From assembly GCF_029835735.1 (NCBI RefSeq), contig NZ_JAOEAL010000001.1:496001-560000 (forward strand): a stretch of DNA of 64,000 bases, written 5' to 3'. The position numbers were made by a program, and so were the translations under genes. This stretch comes from Shewanella sp. GD04112 (GTDB taxonomy: Bacteria; Pseudomonadota; Gammaproteobacteria; Enterobacterales; Shewanellaceae). Positions 52,948 through 61,979 of this stretch are shown here, one piece after another (within the stretch, counting starts at the first letter, position 1; each line of letters opens with the position of its first letter). The notes under the pieces are model-generated. The model worked only from the letters and a program-made list of their open reading frames with translations. It did not search any database and was not told where the DNA came from.

Positions 52948-54918
52948 CTATAGGGCGGCTGGGGTTAGCTCGACTAACCAAAGCGATTGGTTATTGCTGG
53001 TATCGGTTAAACTCACTAAGGCGCGTTGATTGCCTTGGCAAGATTTGCCTAACAAGGGGCTGATGGTCATCGTCTGACTGCCACTAAAGGCAAAGTGCAG
53101 TGTGCCAGCGGTCGTCATATAAAAATCGCTGTTCACTTGGGCATTGCTGGTGACTTCGTTCAGGCTGATTTCGCCAATCACATCCCCCATATCATTCTCG
53201 GATACATTCTGCACCAGCATGCTGTAACGTGCGCCGCATTGGCCATTGGCGAACTCAGTGGTGCAGCGGTTTTGTGTATCTGTGGCAAAGGTTAAGTCGA
53301 ATTGCAGCAGGCGATTGACTGTGGCGTCGTAGCTAAAGCCTTCGATATCCCGTACCGAGGTGATGCGTCCAAGGCTGGTACCTGCGGCGGAAGAAGGCTT
53401 ATCGACTAACTCAGTCACAAAACTGCCGACCTTATCTAAGGTGAAAGTACCGCCGTCTGGGCCATTTTCAGTGGCCATCATCTCGCCCCATTGGCTGATG
53501 CTGATGGACGAAAACTGATGGGCGTCGGCTGACTGTGCATCATAGAGGCCATTAGGGCCGTCGGACTCGACACTGGCGGTAAACTTATAGCCACTACTAT
53601 CTTTGACGTAATGACCAAACTCCCCCGATTGCGCTTGGGGGGATTGTCCCTCATAGCTGTCGGAATTGGCGGTATGCACAATCGCATAGGCTTGATTGGG
53701 CAGGAAAGTCACAAAGCTGTCGTTATCGGTTTCGGGATCGTACACATGCCAGGTGCCGATTAACGCATCGCTAGCATCTTCAATACGCATGAGTGTGATG
53801 CTTGACGAACCATTGTCGGTGAGGCTCAGTGTGAGGGTGTTGAGGCTTACCATCGCCTTGTTAACGACGCTGCTTTCATCGTACAGGCCGCCGGAACCAT
53901 CGGATTGAGCGATGAGACTCACACTGAAACTACCTGTCACGCTATCCCAAGTGTAATTTCCGTATTCGACCGAGGCTGCGCCCTGATCGCCATCACCCGC
54001 ATGCTCGTGGATCAATATATAACGGCTATGGTCGATAAAGGTCAGTATGTTGCTTTGACCTTCTCCCTCCGACAGCAGCCAGCTACCTAGCAGCAGATTA
54101 CGGTTGGAAGTATCGAAATGGTTAAGGGCCTGGGCTTCGCTGATCAGACTCAAACCCGAGCCGAGGTTGGCAAAGGCAGTGTTGAGTTGGCTATCAAAAT
54201 CGGCGCTGCTGATATCGAGCACAGTATTGGCGAGCAGCTCGTGGTGTGAGGTCTTGATTTGAATGCCATTTTCGACATCACAGTCCTGATCTAAGGTTTG
54301 CAGCAATTGCAGGATATTTACCTTTGTGACCTCATTGCCCGCTGCAACTTCGGTGGGTGTGACGAGTGGCGCGGCAACTGTACTGGGAAATTGAATCGCG
54401 CCGACCGAAAAGGTGACTTGTTCCCCCTGTAAGTATTGAAACTCGCCAATATCGCTGGTGGTGCCATCGGTCTGGCTGTCGGTTTGATAGTGGATCCCGG
54501 CGACTGGGCTGTCCCTAAAGATCCCAGTTAATTCGGCATTGGCATTGGTTTCACAGGTGACGAGGGCGGTTTCGGCATTGCTTTGGCTTAAGGTGCCGCT
54601 GCCATTGGCGACGGTACAGGTTTGCGCCGTTGGCTGCGTATTAACGGTAATGGCAAAGCTAACGCCTTCATTCTGCATATTTGAAAATGCAAAGGCCTTA
54701 TCTGTGCCATCACTTTGAACGGAAAGGGTTTCTACTGTCTGGCCATTGGTTTGTAGGGTGAGTTTTAGGGTGTTGGTCAGCCCTTTTACGGTTCCCTTAA
54801 TGGCAAACTGCTGGGGTTCGATGGGGCTAGGGTCCTCATCGTCATCATCACTCCCGCCACAGGCGCCGAGCGTGAGACCTAAGAGAATGGGAACAGTGAG
54901 TCGATAGATTGGCTTCAT
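52948..54918 (-). CDS. Outer-membrane-type lipoprotein with internal duplication
   Basis: 656 aa. Start ATG 54918 with AGGA nine bases upstream; the frame reaches 54948 without an SD. Lipobox LGAC (C20), then an Asp-rich GGSDDDDED stretch and an Ig-like/CNA-type region (about 38-125) ending CTVANGSG...LVTC. A family segment GIFRDSPVAG...GEFQYLQGEQVTF follows. Two tandem copies of a lipocalin-like beta domain come next (about 276-350 and 386-460), both with (L/I)xGxW, a ...FGHY/YGNY turn and a GLYD end. No enzymatic motif. Possibly an adhesin or stress lipoprotein; unknown. Confidence 0.85.
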   Translation of the reverse strand: MKPIYRLTVPILLGLTLGACGGSDDDDEDPSPIEPQQFAIKGTVKGLTNTLKLTLQTNGQTVETLSVQSDGTDKAFAFSNMQNEGVSFAITVNTQPTAQTCTVANGSGTLSQSNAETALVTCETNANAELTGIFRDSPVAGIHYQTDSQTDGTTSDIGEFQYLQGEQVTFSVGAIQFPSTVAAPLVTPTEVAAGNEVTKVNILQLLQTLDQDCDVENGIQIKTSHHELLANTVLDISSADFDSQLNTAFANLGSGLSLISEAQALNHFDTSNRNLLLGSWLLSEGEGQSNILTFIDHSRYILIHEHAGDGDQGAASVEYGNYTWDSVTGSFSVSLIAQSDGSGGLYDESSVVNKAMVSLNTLTLSLTDNGSSSITLMRIEDASDALIGTWHVYDPETDNDSFVTFLPNQAYAIVHTANSDSYEGQSPQAQSGEFGHYVKDSSGYKFTASVESDGPNGLYDAQSADAHQFSSISISQWGEMMATENGPDGGTFTLDKVGSFVTELVDKPSSAAGTSLGRITSVRDIEGFSYDATVNRLLQFDLTFATDTQNRCTTEFANGQCGARYSMLVQNVSENDMGDVIGEISLNEVTSNAQVNSDFYMTTAGTLHFAFSGSQTMTISPLLGKSCQGNQRALVSLTDTSNNQSLWLVELTPAAL

Positions 54919-55160
54919 TATGTAAATTCCTTTTAGGCTACTGAGCAAATATCAGCAACGATTCGCTATCCCATGGCGGGATGGTCGTCAGTTATCGTTT
55001 GGGGCATGAGCGCAAGCAATATGCAGAAGGGATCAGTGGCTGAACCCTGAACAAGATATAAATCCTCGGGAGGGATTTTGTCTTTGAAACTTATTGAATG
55101 TTTTTGAAAGTGAATACTATCAATAGATTGCAGCGGGATTTACGCTGCTTGAGAACAGTT

Positions 55161-56081
55161 TTACTCCGACCTTTCATCGGCATAACGGATAAGCGGCATC
55201 AAGTGTTGATATAAGTCTTCGGCTTCGACGGCAATATCCTGCGCGCCATGTTCCTGGGCTTTTTGTCTTAGCGCCTCGGAGGGCATGATGGTATAGAGGT
55301 AAATGGGCGTGTTGATGCCGCGCTCGCGGATTGCCTGCATGAGTTTTAGGCCCGCGAGGGGATCCGAGCCCCGGCCCATATCGGTAATAATGGCATCGTA
55401 GCTATATAAACTCAGCAGTGTGAGTGCATCGCTGCTGGTTTTGGTGGTGTAAACCCCAATCTTTTTTTGCTCTAAAAATTGGCGCTCGGCCTGATTATTT
55501 TCAGGGTGATCATCGACCCACAATATGCGTGCTTTTACGTTTTGCGGCTCGGCCAACACTAATGGGCCGCTGCGTTCGATTTGGTTATAAAAGAGTAGGG
55601 CAAGCACTGCGCTCGACAAGATACCAATCAAGACTAATCCTGGCAGGGTGAAATAGGGCTTTTTTTGCGCGGGTTGAAGTGTATTCGAGTTGGCTGCGCT
55701 GGTGGCGTTATCTGTTATTGCGAGTGAGTGGTCTTGAGCGGTAAAACTATTGGCAACGGCATCGGAGCGAATAATGGCGGCGATATCGGGGGAGAGCCGA
55801 TACCCTCGGCCATGCAAGGTTTGAATGATGGGCACCTTAAGGCCCGCTGACTCGAATAGTTTACGGGTATCCGAGATTAATCTTGCGACCGACCAACTGC
55901 TCACCACGGTATTGGGCCAGATGTGTTCGAGCAAGCAGGCCTGATCGCAATGGGCGGGATAGGCGTCGATTAGCTGTGCGAGTAACAGGATAACGCGTTC
56001 GTCGCAGTGAAGCCTTTGGTTATTGCAGAACAAGGTTCGGTTCTGGGTATCCAACACAAAAGCGTTAAAACAATAATGCAT
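55161..56081 (-). CDS. Membrane-anchored winged-helix regulator with C-terminal receiver-like domain
   Basis: 306 aa. Residues 1-100 are an OmpR/ToxR-type winged helix ending in the diagnostic TLHGRGYRLSP (91-95 GRGYR). A linker, one membrane helix (about 144-165) and a receiver-like domain follow (186-300), with ILWVDDHPENN (D190, D191) and the phospho-acceptor position TDMGRG (D234). The usual Lys after strand 5 is replaced by a MPSEA segment. With one helix and cytoplasmic DNA binding, the receiver domain is predicted outside the cytoplasm, which is odd. ToxR/CadC-like co-inducer sensing is the nearest analogue. AGGGA five bases before ATG. Confidence 0.88.
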   Translation of the reverse strand: MHYCFNAFVLDTQNRTLFCNNQRLHCDERVILLLAQLIDAYPAHCDQACLLEHIWPNTVVSSWSVARLISDTRKLFESAGLKVPIIQTLHGRGYRLSPDIAAIIRSDAVANSFTAQDHSLAITDNATSAANSNTLQPAQKKPYFTLPGLVLIGILSSAVLALLFYNQIERSGPLVLAEPQNVKARILWVDDHPENNQAERQFLEQKKIGVYTTKTSSDALTLLSLYSYDAIITDMGRGSDPLAGLKLMQAIRERGINTPIYLYTIMPSEALRQKAQEHGAQDIAVEAEDLYQHLMPLIRYADERSE

Positions 56082-56252
56082 TCAGGTCCCTTGGCATCGA
56101 GTCATACTTTAGTTGTTAATAAATTGTATCAATCAATTCAAGCCAAACTTGGCCCTCGAGTCAAATGAATTGTCTGTGATTGAGCTCAAACTCGTGGCAT
56201 GCCTTGGGCGCTTCTTCTGTTATACTGCCCCCTCGATTTTTTGGAGGCGAGA

Positions 56253-58421
56253 ATGGACGTATCTTCTTTACTAGACGGCCTGAATGATAAACAGCGCGAG
56301 GCTGTCGCGGCACCGCAATCCAGCATGTTAGTGCTTGCGGGCGCAGGCAGTGGCAAAACGCGAGTATTAACCCACCGTATCGCGTGGTTAATGCAGGTCG
56401 AACAGCAGAGCCCTTACTCAATTTTAGCCGTGACGTTTACCAATAAAGCCGCAGCCGAGATGCGTGAGCGGGTGGAGAAGGTCGCTGGCACCAATATGGG
56501 GCGGATGTGGATTGGTACCTTCCACGGGTTAGCGCATCGTCTGTTACGCACTCACTTCCAAGATGCGGGACTACCGCAAAGCTTCCAAATTCTCGATTCG
56601 GACGATCAGGTGCGCTTGCTGAAACGCATCCTTAAAAGTTTGAATCTGGATGAAAAACAATATCCTCCCCGTCAGGCGCAGGCCTATATCAATGGCAAGA
56701 AAGACCAAGGATTACGGCCCAAGCATATCGATGCGGGTGGTTTTCCGATTGAGCAAAACCTGCTGAAGATTTATCAGGTTTATCAAGAGTCTTGCGACCG
56801 CGCGGGCTTAGTCGACTTTGCCGAAATCCTGCTGCGTGCCCACGAGCTGTGGCTCAATAAACCGCATCTGCTGGCGCATTATCAGGAGCGTTTTAAGCAT
56901 ATTCTGGTGGACGAGTTCCAGGATACCAACGCCATCCAATATGCGTGGATCCGTGTGTTGGCCGGCCAAACTGCCAACGTGATGATAGTGGGTGACGACG
57001 ACCAATCCATTTATGGTTGGCGCGGCGCTCAGGTTGAAAACCTGCACCGTTTCCTGCGGGATTTCCCGACGGCTACTACGATTCGCCTCGAGCAAAATTA
57101 TCGCTCCAAGGGCAATATTTTGAAGGCGTCGAACGCCCTTATCGCCAATAACCCCGAGCGTTTAGGTAAAGAGTTGTGGACCGACGAAGCAGATGGTGAG
57201 CCGATTTCCCTCTACTGCGCCTTTAACGAAATGGACGAGGCGCGCTTTATTGTCGGCCGTATCAATGATTGGTACGAAAAAGGCGGCAATTTAAGTGACT
57301 GCGCGATTTTATATCGCTCAAACGCTCAGTCGCGTGTGCTCGAAGAAGCCTTATTACACAAAGGTTTAGCCTATCGTATTTACGGTGGCCTGCGCTTCTT
57401 CGAACGCCAAGAGATTAAAGATGCTATGGGCTATATGCGTCTAATCAGCAATAAAAATGACGATGCCGCCTTCGAGCGCGTGGTTAATACGCCGCCCCGT
57501 GGCATTGGCGATCGCACCTTAGATATTCTGCGTTCGACCGCCCGTCAGCAGGAACTCACCCTGTGGCAGGCTTGTTTACGTTTGCTGGATGAAAAGGTGC
57601 TCGCAGGCCGCGCCGCCTCTGCGGTACGTGGCTTTATGGATCTTATCGTCACCCTGCAGGAAGAAACTCAGGATATGGCGCTGTACCGGATGACGGACAC
57701 AGTGATCCAAGCCTCGGGGCTTAAGGCCATGTACGAGGCTGAAAAAGGCGAAAAGGCCCACGCCCGTATCGAAAACTTAGAGGAGCTCGTTACCGCGGCG
57801 CGCACCTTCGAAATGCCAGAGGAGCTTGAGGATATGGGCGAGCTTAACGCCTTCCTATCCCACGCTGCCTTAGAGGCGGGCGAAGGTCAGGCCGATGCCT
57901 TTACCGATGCCGTACAGTTGATGACACTGCACTCGGCCAAGGGGCTGGAGTTTACCATGGTGTTTATGGCGGGCGTCGAGGAGGGGATTTTCCCGAGTAA
58001 GATGGCGCTCGAAGAGGGCGACAGACTCGATGAGGAACGCCGCCTCTGTTACGTGGGCATGACCCGAGCGATGGAAAAACTCTATATCACCTATGCTGAA
58101 TCCCGCCGTATTTATGGCCGCGAAGATTATGCCCGTCCATCGCGCTTTATTAAGGAAATTCCGCCGCAATATGTGGACGAAATTCGCTTAAAGGCGCAGG
58201 TGTCAACGCCGATGGCGAATAATCGCTTCAGTGCGCAAAAGTCGGCGGTCGCCAACGATACTGGCTTTAGCGTCGGCCAAAGAGTGCATCATCCAAAATT
58301 TGGTGACGGCAAAGTGACTAACTTTGAGGGCAGTGGCGCGCAGGCGCGAGTGCAGGTGAATTTTAGTGATTTTGGCAGTAAGTGGCTGGTGGTCGCCTAC
58401 GCGCGTTTAGAGGCGCGTTGA
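56253..58421 (+). CDS. uvrD: DNA helicase II
   Basis: 722-aa SF1A helicase of nucleotide-excision and mismatch repair. Start ATG 56253 follows GGAGG; MDVSSLLDGLNDKQREAVAAP matches the E. coli N-terminus, whereas the frame extension to 56199 does not. Walker A GAGSGKT (K35), DEFQDTN, GDDDQSIYGWRGA, LEQNYRS, LMTLHSAKGLEF and CYVGMTRA give all helicase motifs in order. The C-terminus has the conserved VGQRVHHPKFGDGKV Tudor-like patch that contacts RNA polymerase. No clear LexA box was found upstream. Confidence 0.98.
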   Translation: MDVSSLLDGLNDKQREAVAAPQSSMLVLAGAGSGKTRVLTHRIAWLMQVEQQSPYSILAVTFTNKAAAEMRERVEKVAGTNMGRMWIGTFHGLAHRLLRTHFQDAGLPQSFQILDSDDQVRLLKRILKSLNLDEKQYPPRQAQAYINGKKDQGLRPKHIDAGGFPIEQNLLKIYQVYQESCDRAGLVDFAEILLRAHELWLNKPHLLAHYQERFKHILVDEFQDTNAIQYAWIRVLAGQTANVMIVGDDDQSIYGWRGAQVENLHRFLRDFPTATTIRLEQNYRSKGNILKASNALIANNPERLGKELWTDEADGEPISLYCAFNEMDEARFIVGRINDWYEKGGNLSDCAILYRSNAQSRVLEEALLHKGLAYRIYGGLRFFERQEIKDAMGYMRLISNKNDDAAFERVVNTPPRGIGDRTLDILRSTARQQELTLWQACLRLLDEKVLAGRAASAVRGFMDLIVTLQEETQDMALYRMTDTVIQASGLKAMYEAEKGEKAHARIENLEELVTAARTFEMPEELEDMGELNAFLSHAALEAGEGQADAFTDAVQLMTLHSAKGLEFTMVFMAGVEEGIFPSKMALEEGDRLDEERRLCYVGMTRAMEKLYITYAESRRIYGREDYARPSRFIKEIPPQYVDEIRLKAQVSTPMANNRFSAQKSAVANDTGFSVGQRVHHPKFGDGKVTNFEGSGAQARVQVNFSDFGSKWLVVAYARLEAR

Positions 58422-58546
58422 TTGACGCCAATGTCATGATTTTGTGACAGCTTGAGTCTGCACAAATTCGCTTAAAAGGTGGCTAGGGTATATGATGCTT
58501 AGCCTAGCAACCGAGATAAAAAATTAGGTTTGGGAGTAGCTAGTTA

Positions 58547-59407
58547 ATGAATCTAAAGCAGAAGTGGGACGTGTATTCCCGCCTGACTCGACTCGACCGT
58601 CCTATCGGCACCTTGTTATTGCTCTGGCCCTGTTTAATGGCGCTGGTGTTAGCTGCGGGTGGAATGCCCGATATTAAAGTGTTGATTATCTTTATTATCG
58701 GTGTGGTGATCATGCGCGCCTGTGGCTGCATTATTAACGACTATGCCGACCGCGACCTCGATTCCCACGTTGAACGCACTAAATCCCGTCCCCTCGCCAG
58801 TGGCGAAATCAGCACCAAAGAAGCGCTATTGCTGTTTGTGATCTTAGGTCTGGCCGCTTTTGGTTTAGTCTTACTGCTCAATGGGTTAGTGGTTAAGCTC
58901 TCTGTTGTCGGCATTATCCTCACCATTATCTACCCCTTTACTAAGCGGGTAACGAACATGCCGCAGATGTTTTTGGGCGTGGTGTGGAGCTGGTCGATTC
59001 CCATGGCTTATGCGGCGCAAACCGGTGAAGTGCCCATTGAAGCTTGGTGGTTATTTGCCGCCAATTGGTTCTGGACTGTGGCCTACGACACTATGTACGC
59101 CATGGTCGATAGGGATGATGATTTAAAAGTCGGTATCAAATCGACCGCCATTCTGTTTGGCCAATACGACCGTCAAATCATTGGGTTATTTCAATTTGCC
59201 GCGCTGCTGTGTTTTATCGCCGCGGGTTGGAGTGCCGACCGTGGCCTGCTCTATGGTCTAGGATTACTGACCTTTGTTGGTTTTAGCACTTACCAACAGA
59301 TGTTGATTTTTGGCCGCGAAAGAGCTCCTTGCTTTAAAGCCTTCCTCAACAATAACTGGGCGGGATTAGCACTGTTTGTTGGTTTAGGCGCCGATTACCT
59401 GTTTTAA
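58547..59407 (+). CDS. ubiA: 4-hydroxybenzoate octaprenyltransferase
   Basis: 286-aa inner-membrane prenyltransferase of ubiquinone synthesis. The two Mg2+/diphosphate-binding motifs are NDYADRDLD (64-72) and DRDDDLKVG, and about eight to nine helices match UbiA. GGGAG lies ten bases before the ATG. No ubiC (chorismate lyase) adjoins it. It is separated from uvrD by 125 bp. Confidence 0.97.
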   Translation: MNLKQKWDVYSRLTRLDRPIGTLLLLWPCLMALVLAAGGMPDIKVLIIFIIGVVIMRACGCIINDYADRDLDSHVERTKSRPLASGEISTKEALLLFVILGLAAFGLVLLLNGLVVKLSVVGIILTIIYPFTKRVTNMPQMFLGVVWSWSIPMAYAAQTGEVPIEAWWLFAANWFWTVAYDTMYAMVDRDDDLKVGIKSTAILFGQYDRQIIGLFQFAALLCFIAAGWSADRGLLYGLGLLTFVGFSTYQQMLIFGRERAPCFKAFLNNNWAGLALFVGLGADYLF

Positions 59408-59431
59408 GTTTTCCTCTCCGCTTATATGAGT

Positions 59432-59456
59432 GCTATCAGGCGTGTCGCCTGATAGC
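59432..59456. terminator. Perfect hairpin between ubiA and the DUF4156 gene
   Basis: GCTATCAGGCG and CGCCTGATAGC form an 11-bp exact stem around TGT. There is no U-run, but it lies between convergent genes. Confidence 0.5.
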
Positions 59457-59491
59457 CGCTCAAACTCATCAAAAGCCTGCTCACACTCAAG

Positions 59492-59902
59492 CTACTGTCT
59501 TGATGCGCTATTTATCTGCGTCGGCAGACTTGTTGAATCTAGAGCGTCAGAAGCTTTGGTCTCTGAAGATTGAGTCTCTGCACATTGGTAAGCATTCCCC
59601 ATCATAGTCACTGAGCCTAAAAACTTAAGCGGTTGATAGAGGTAAACCGTATCTGCGCCGAGTGCATGGCTTTTGATACGCAGCTCGTTGAGTGTGCCCC
59701 ACACCATATCCCTATCACTGTGTAACCAATAGTCATAGAAATGTCCCTGTGAACCAATGACAGTGCCTTTATAGGTACAGTTTTCGATGGCGACAGAGTT
59801 TTCCCATAATATTTTAACCTGTGCCGATTCTGGCGTGGGAAAGGTGACACACGCCGTTAAATTTAAACCGATTAATAACAGCAATATTGCACGAAAGATC
59901 AT
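59492..59902 (-). CDS. DUF4156 lipoprotein
   Basis: 136 aa with signal peptide and lipobox LTAC (C18, LNLTACVTF). The body shows the DUF4156 pattern: VKILWENSVAIENCTYKGTVIGS, LRIKSHALGADTVYLY and a late Cys (YQCAET) likely bonded to the earlier Cys. Envelope lipoprotein of unknown function. Convergent with ubiA. Confidence 0.85.
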   Translation of the reverse strand: MIFRAILLLLIGLNLTACVTFPTPESAQVKILWENSVAIENCTYKGTVIGSQGHFYDYWLHSDRDMVWGTLNELRIKSHALGADTVYLYQPLKFLGSVTMMGNAYQCAETQSSETKASDALDSTSLPTQINSASRQ

Positions 59903-59967
59903 TTATTGAGTGCTCGCATTCACTATTTCATCAAATCGAAGTTAATGGGGGAACTATTAATTCATCA

Positions 59968-60384
59968 CTACTTTTTGCCGATGACTTTAATTCCGGCTTT
60001 ACTGCGGTCTGAATTTCCATATACCTCAATTTTTTTCACACAGCGGCGCGCACCGAGTGATTTCCACTCCGAGTGTTTATCCTTTTCGATATCGGTATCA
60101 AAGCGAACGGTACGGGTTTTATCATCCCCATAGGTCACTACGACGCGATCAACGCTGACATCTCTTTCTGCCTTGATTTTAATGTACTTTGCTTGTCTGC
60201 AAATGATAAGCGGGATGGTGGCAGGATGATCACCTATGCCGAGTAACAGGGTTCGACCTAGGGTGATTTCATCATCCTTATCATCATCTTTTGCGTGGGC
60301 AACGGTTGTGGTGAGCGCGAGTAGTAAACAAAGAATGAGTCGATGGATGATGGTCGTCGAAAATAGACTGGATTTTAATAACAT
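59968..60384 (-). CDS. DUF2541 periplasmic protein (YaaI-like)
   Basis: 138 aa from ATG 60384, chosen because GGAGG lies six bases upstream; the frame opens at 60516 with a non-family extension. Signal peptide cleaved at AHA/KDDD, then a strongly charged stretch and a small beta domain with paired Cys (LIICRQAKYIKIKAE, ARRCVKKIEVYG) as in E. coli YaaI. Function unknown. It lies 66 bp upstream of the DUF4156 gene on the same strand; the two may be co-transcribed. Confidence 0.82.
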   Translation of the reverse strand: MLLKSSLFSTTIIHRLILCLLLALTTTVAHAKDDDKDDEITLGRTLLLGIGDHPATIPLIICRQAKYIKIKAERDVSVDRVVVTYGDDKTRTVRFDTDIEKDKHSEWKSLGARRCVKKIEVYGNSDRSKAGIKVIGKK

Positions 60385-60771
60385 TATGGCCTCCAAAAAA
60401 TGGGGGCGAATCATAAGGGATTTAAATATCCCTAAATAGTTTTTTAATTGGTGAATGCGGCGGATATCACGTGATTTTTTAGGAAGTTTCGATAAGTGTT
60501 TTTTACTTTGATACAAATGTCATTGTTATTTTAGTTATATTATTTTTGTTTTTAATTAGACTGAAATATCCATTAAATGATGACATTTTATCATCCAATT
60601 TAAAGGGCCGATTTAAAGTGCCAATTTTTCACTGTCGGCCAAATGCTGTATGTCGTATGCATTTTTCTGGTAGATTGTGACAACTCGTACTCGGCCGCTC
60701 GCTTATCGCCGTATTCGCGGTAAGCAAAACAGGCGCGAGTCGCTACAGGATTTATTCAATGGAGGTGAAGT
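60385..60771. other. AT-rich divergent intergenic region (387 bp)
   Basis: Between the DUF2541 gene (-) and nitronate monooxygenase (+). It contains promoters for both and no coding frame with a ribosome binding site. Nothing else is seen. Confidence 0.55.
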
Positions 60772-61833
60772 ATGCCGTGCCGACTAACACAATTGTTTGG
60801 GATCCAGTTTCCGATTATTCAAGCCCCGATGGCGGGCGTGCAGGGTAGTGCACTGGCGATTGAAGTATCGCAGGCAGGTGGATTGGGCTCCTTGCCCTGC
60901 GCCATGCTATCCCTCGAGGCGCTTGAGGCTGAGTTAACCGAAATCCGCAGCAATACCACTAAACCTATCAATGTGAATTTCTTTTGCCATAGTGAGCCTT
61001 TACCGCAGGCGGCCAAGCAAGCGGCTTGGCTCGAACAGCTCTCGCCTTATTTCACTGAATTTAATCTCGACCCGAATGCGCAGCCCGCTGGCGCCCAGCG
61101 CACCCCCTACAGCAAGGCGCAGGCCGAGGTGTTAGCCAAATTTAAGCCCGAGGTGGTGAGTTTTCATTTTGGGTTGCCCGATGAAGAGTTGCTGCTGGAA
61201 ATCAAATCCTGGGGTTCAAAAGTTATCTCCACGGCGACCACAGTCGAGGAGGCACTTTGGCTCGAGGCTCGCGGCGCCGATGCGATTATTGCCCAAGGTC
61301 TAGAGGCGGGTGGGCACAGAGGGCACTTTTTATCCGAGGATTTAACCGAGCAGTTGGGGACTTTTAGCCTATTACCGCAGGTGATTGCGGCGGTGGATAT
61401 TCCGGTGATTGCCGCCGGCGGCATTGTCGATGCCACCACAGTGCGCGCTGCCATGGCAATGGGTGCTTCGGCGGTGCAAGTGGGAACAGCCTATTTACTC
61501 TGCCCCGAGTGCAATACCAGCAGCATTCATCGTGAGGCGCTGCAAAGCGACGCCGCGCAGCATACGGCACTGACTAATTTATTTTCTGGTCGACCCGCCC
61601 GCGGCATAGTGAATCGTTTTATGGCCGAGATGGGGCCGATAAATGAGGCTGTGCCCGATTTCCCCTTGGCATCCTCGGCGGTTGCAGGCTTAAGAGCGGC
61701 GGCGGAGCGACAAGGATTTGGAGATTTTAGCCCGCTGTGGTGCGGACAAAATGCCAGTGGCTGCCAAAGTATTCCTGCAGCCGAGCTGACGCGGCAATTG
61801 GCTTTAGGCTTGATGGGAGCATTATCTGGCTGA
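60772..61833 (+). CDS. Nitronate monooxygenase (2-nitropropane dioxygenase family)
   Basis: 353-aa FMN-dependent enzyme that oxidises alkyl nitronates such as propionate-3-nitronate. TIM-barrel signatures: PIIQAPMAGVQG at the N-terminus, AQGLEAGGHRGHF with the catalytic His, IPVIAAGGIVDATTVRAAMAMGASAVQVGTAYL phosphate-binding region. It matches class I NMO, detoxifying. GGAGG six bases before the ATG. Monocistronic, no obvious partner. Confidence 0.93.
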   Translation: MPCRLTQLFGIQFPIIQAPMAGVQGSALAIEVSQAGGLGSLPCAMLSLEALEAELTEIRSNTTKPINVNFFCHSEPLPQAAKQAAWLEQLSPYFTEFNLDPNAQPAGAQRTPYSKAQAEVLAKFKPEVVSFHFGLPDEELLLEIKSWGSKVISTATTVEEALWLEARGADAIIAQGLEAGGHRGHFLSEDLTEQLGTFSLLPQVIAAVDIPVIAAGGIVDATTVRAAMAMGASAVQVGTAYLLCPECNTSSIHREALQSDAAQHTALTNLFSGRPARGIVNRFMAEMGPINEAVPDFPLASSAVAGLRAAAERQGFGDFSPLWCGQNASGCQSIPAAELTRQLALGLMGALSG

Positions 61834-61979
61834 TTATTTCTCACTCAACCTTGTCTCCATGGCCGTCGCACCCCATATCACCACTAAGCCAATTGAGGAG
61901 TTTGGTGTTCATTATCATGGGGATGAGGGTTATCGAGTCACATCCCTAAGTTGAATATGCTCGTTGATAGGGATGTTAA

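Noticed and set aside
56082..56252. LexA box upstream of uvrD
   Set aside because: A CTGT half occurs near 56216 but no matching ACAG at the right distance.
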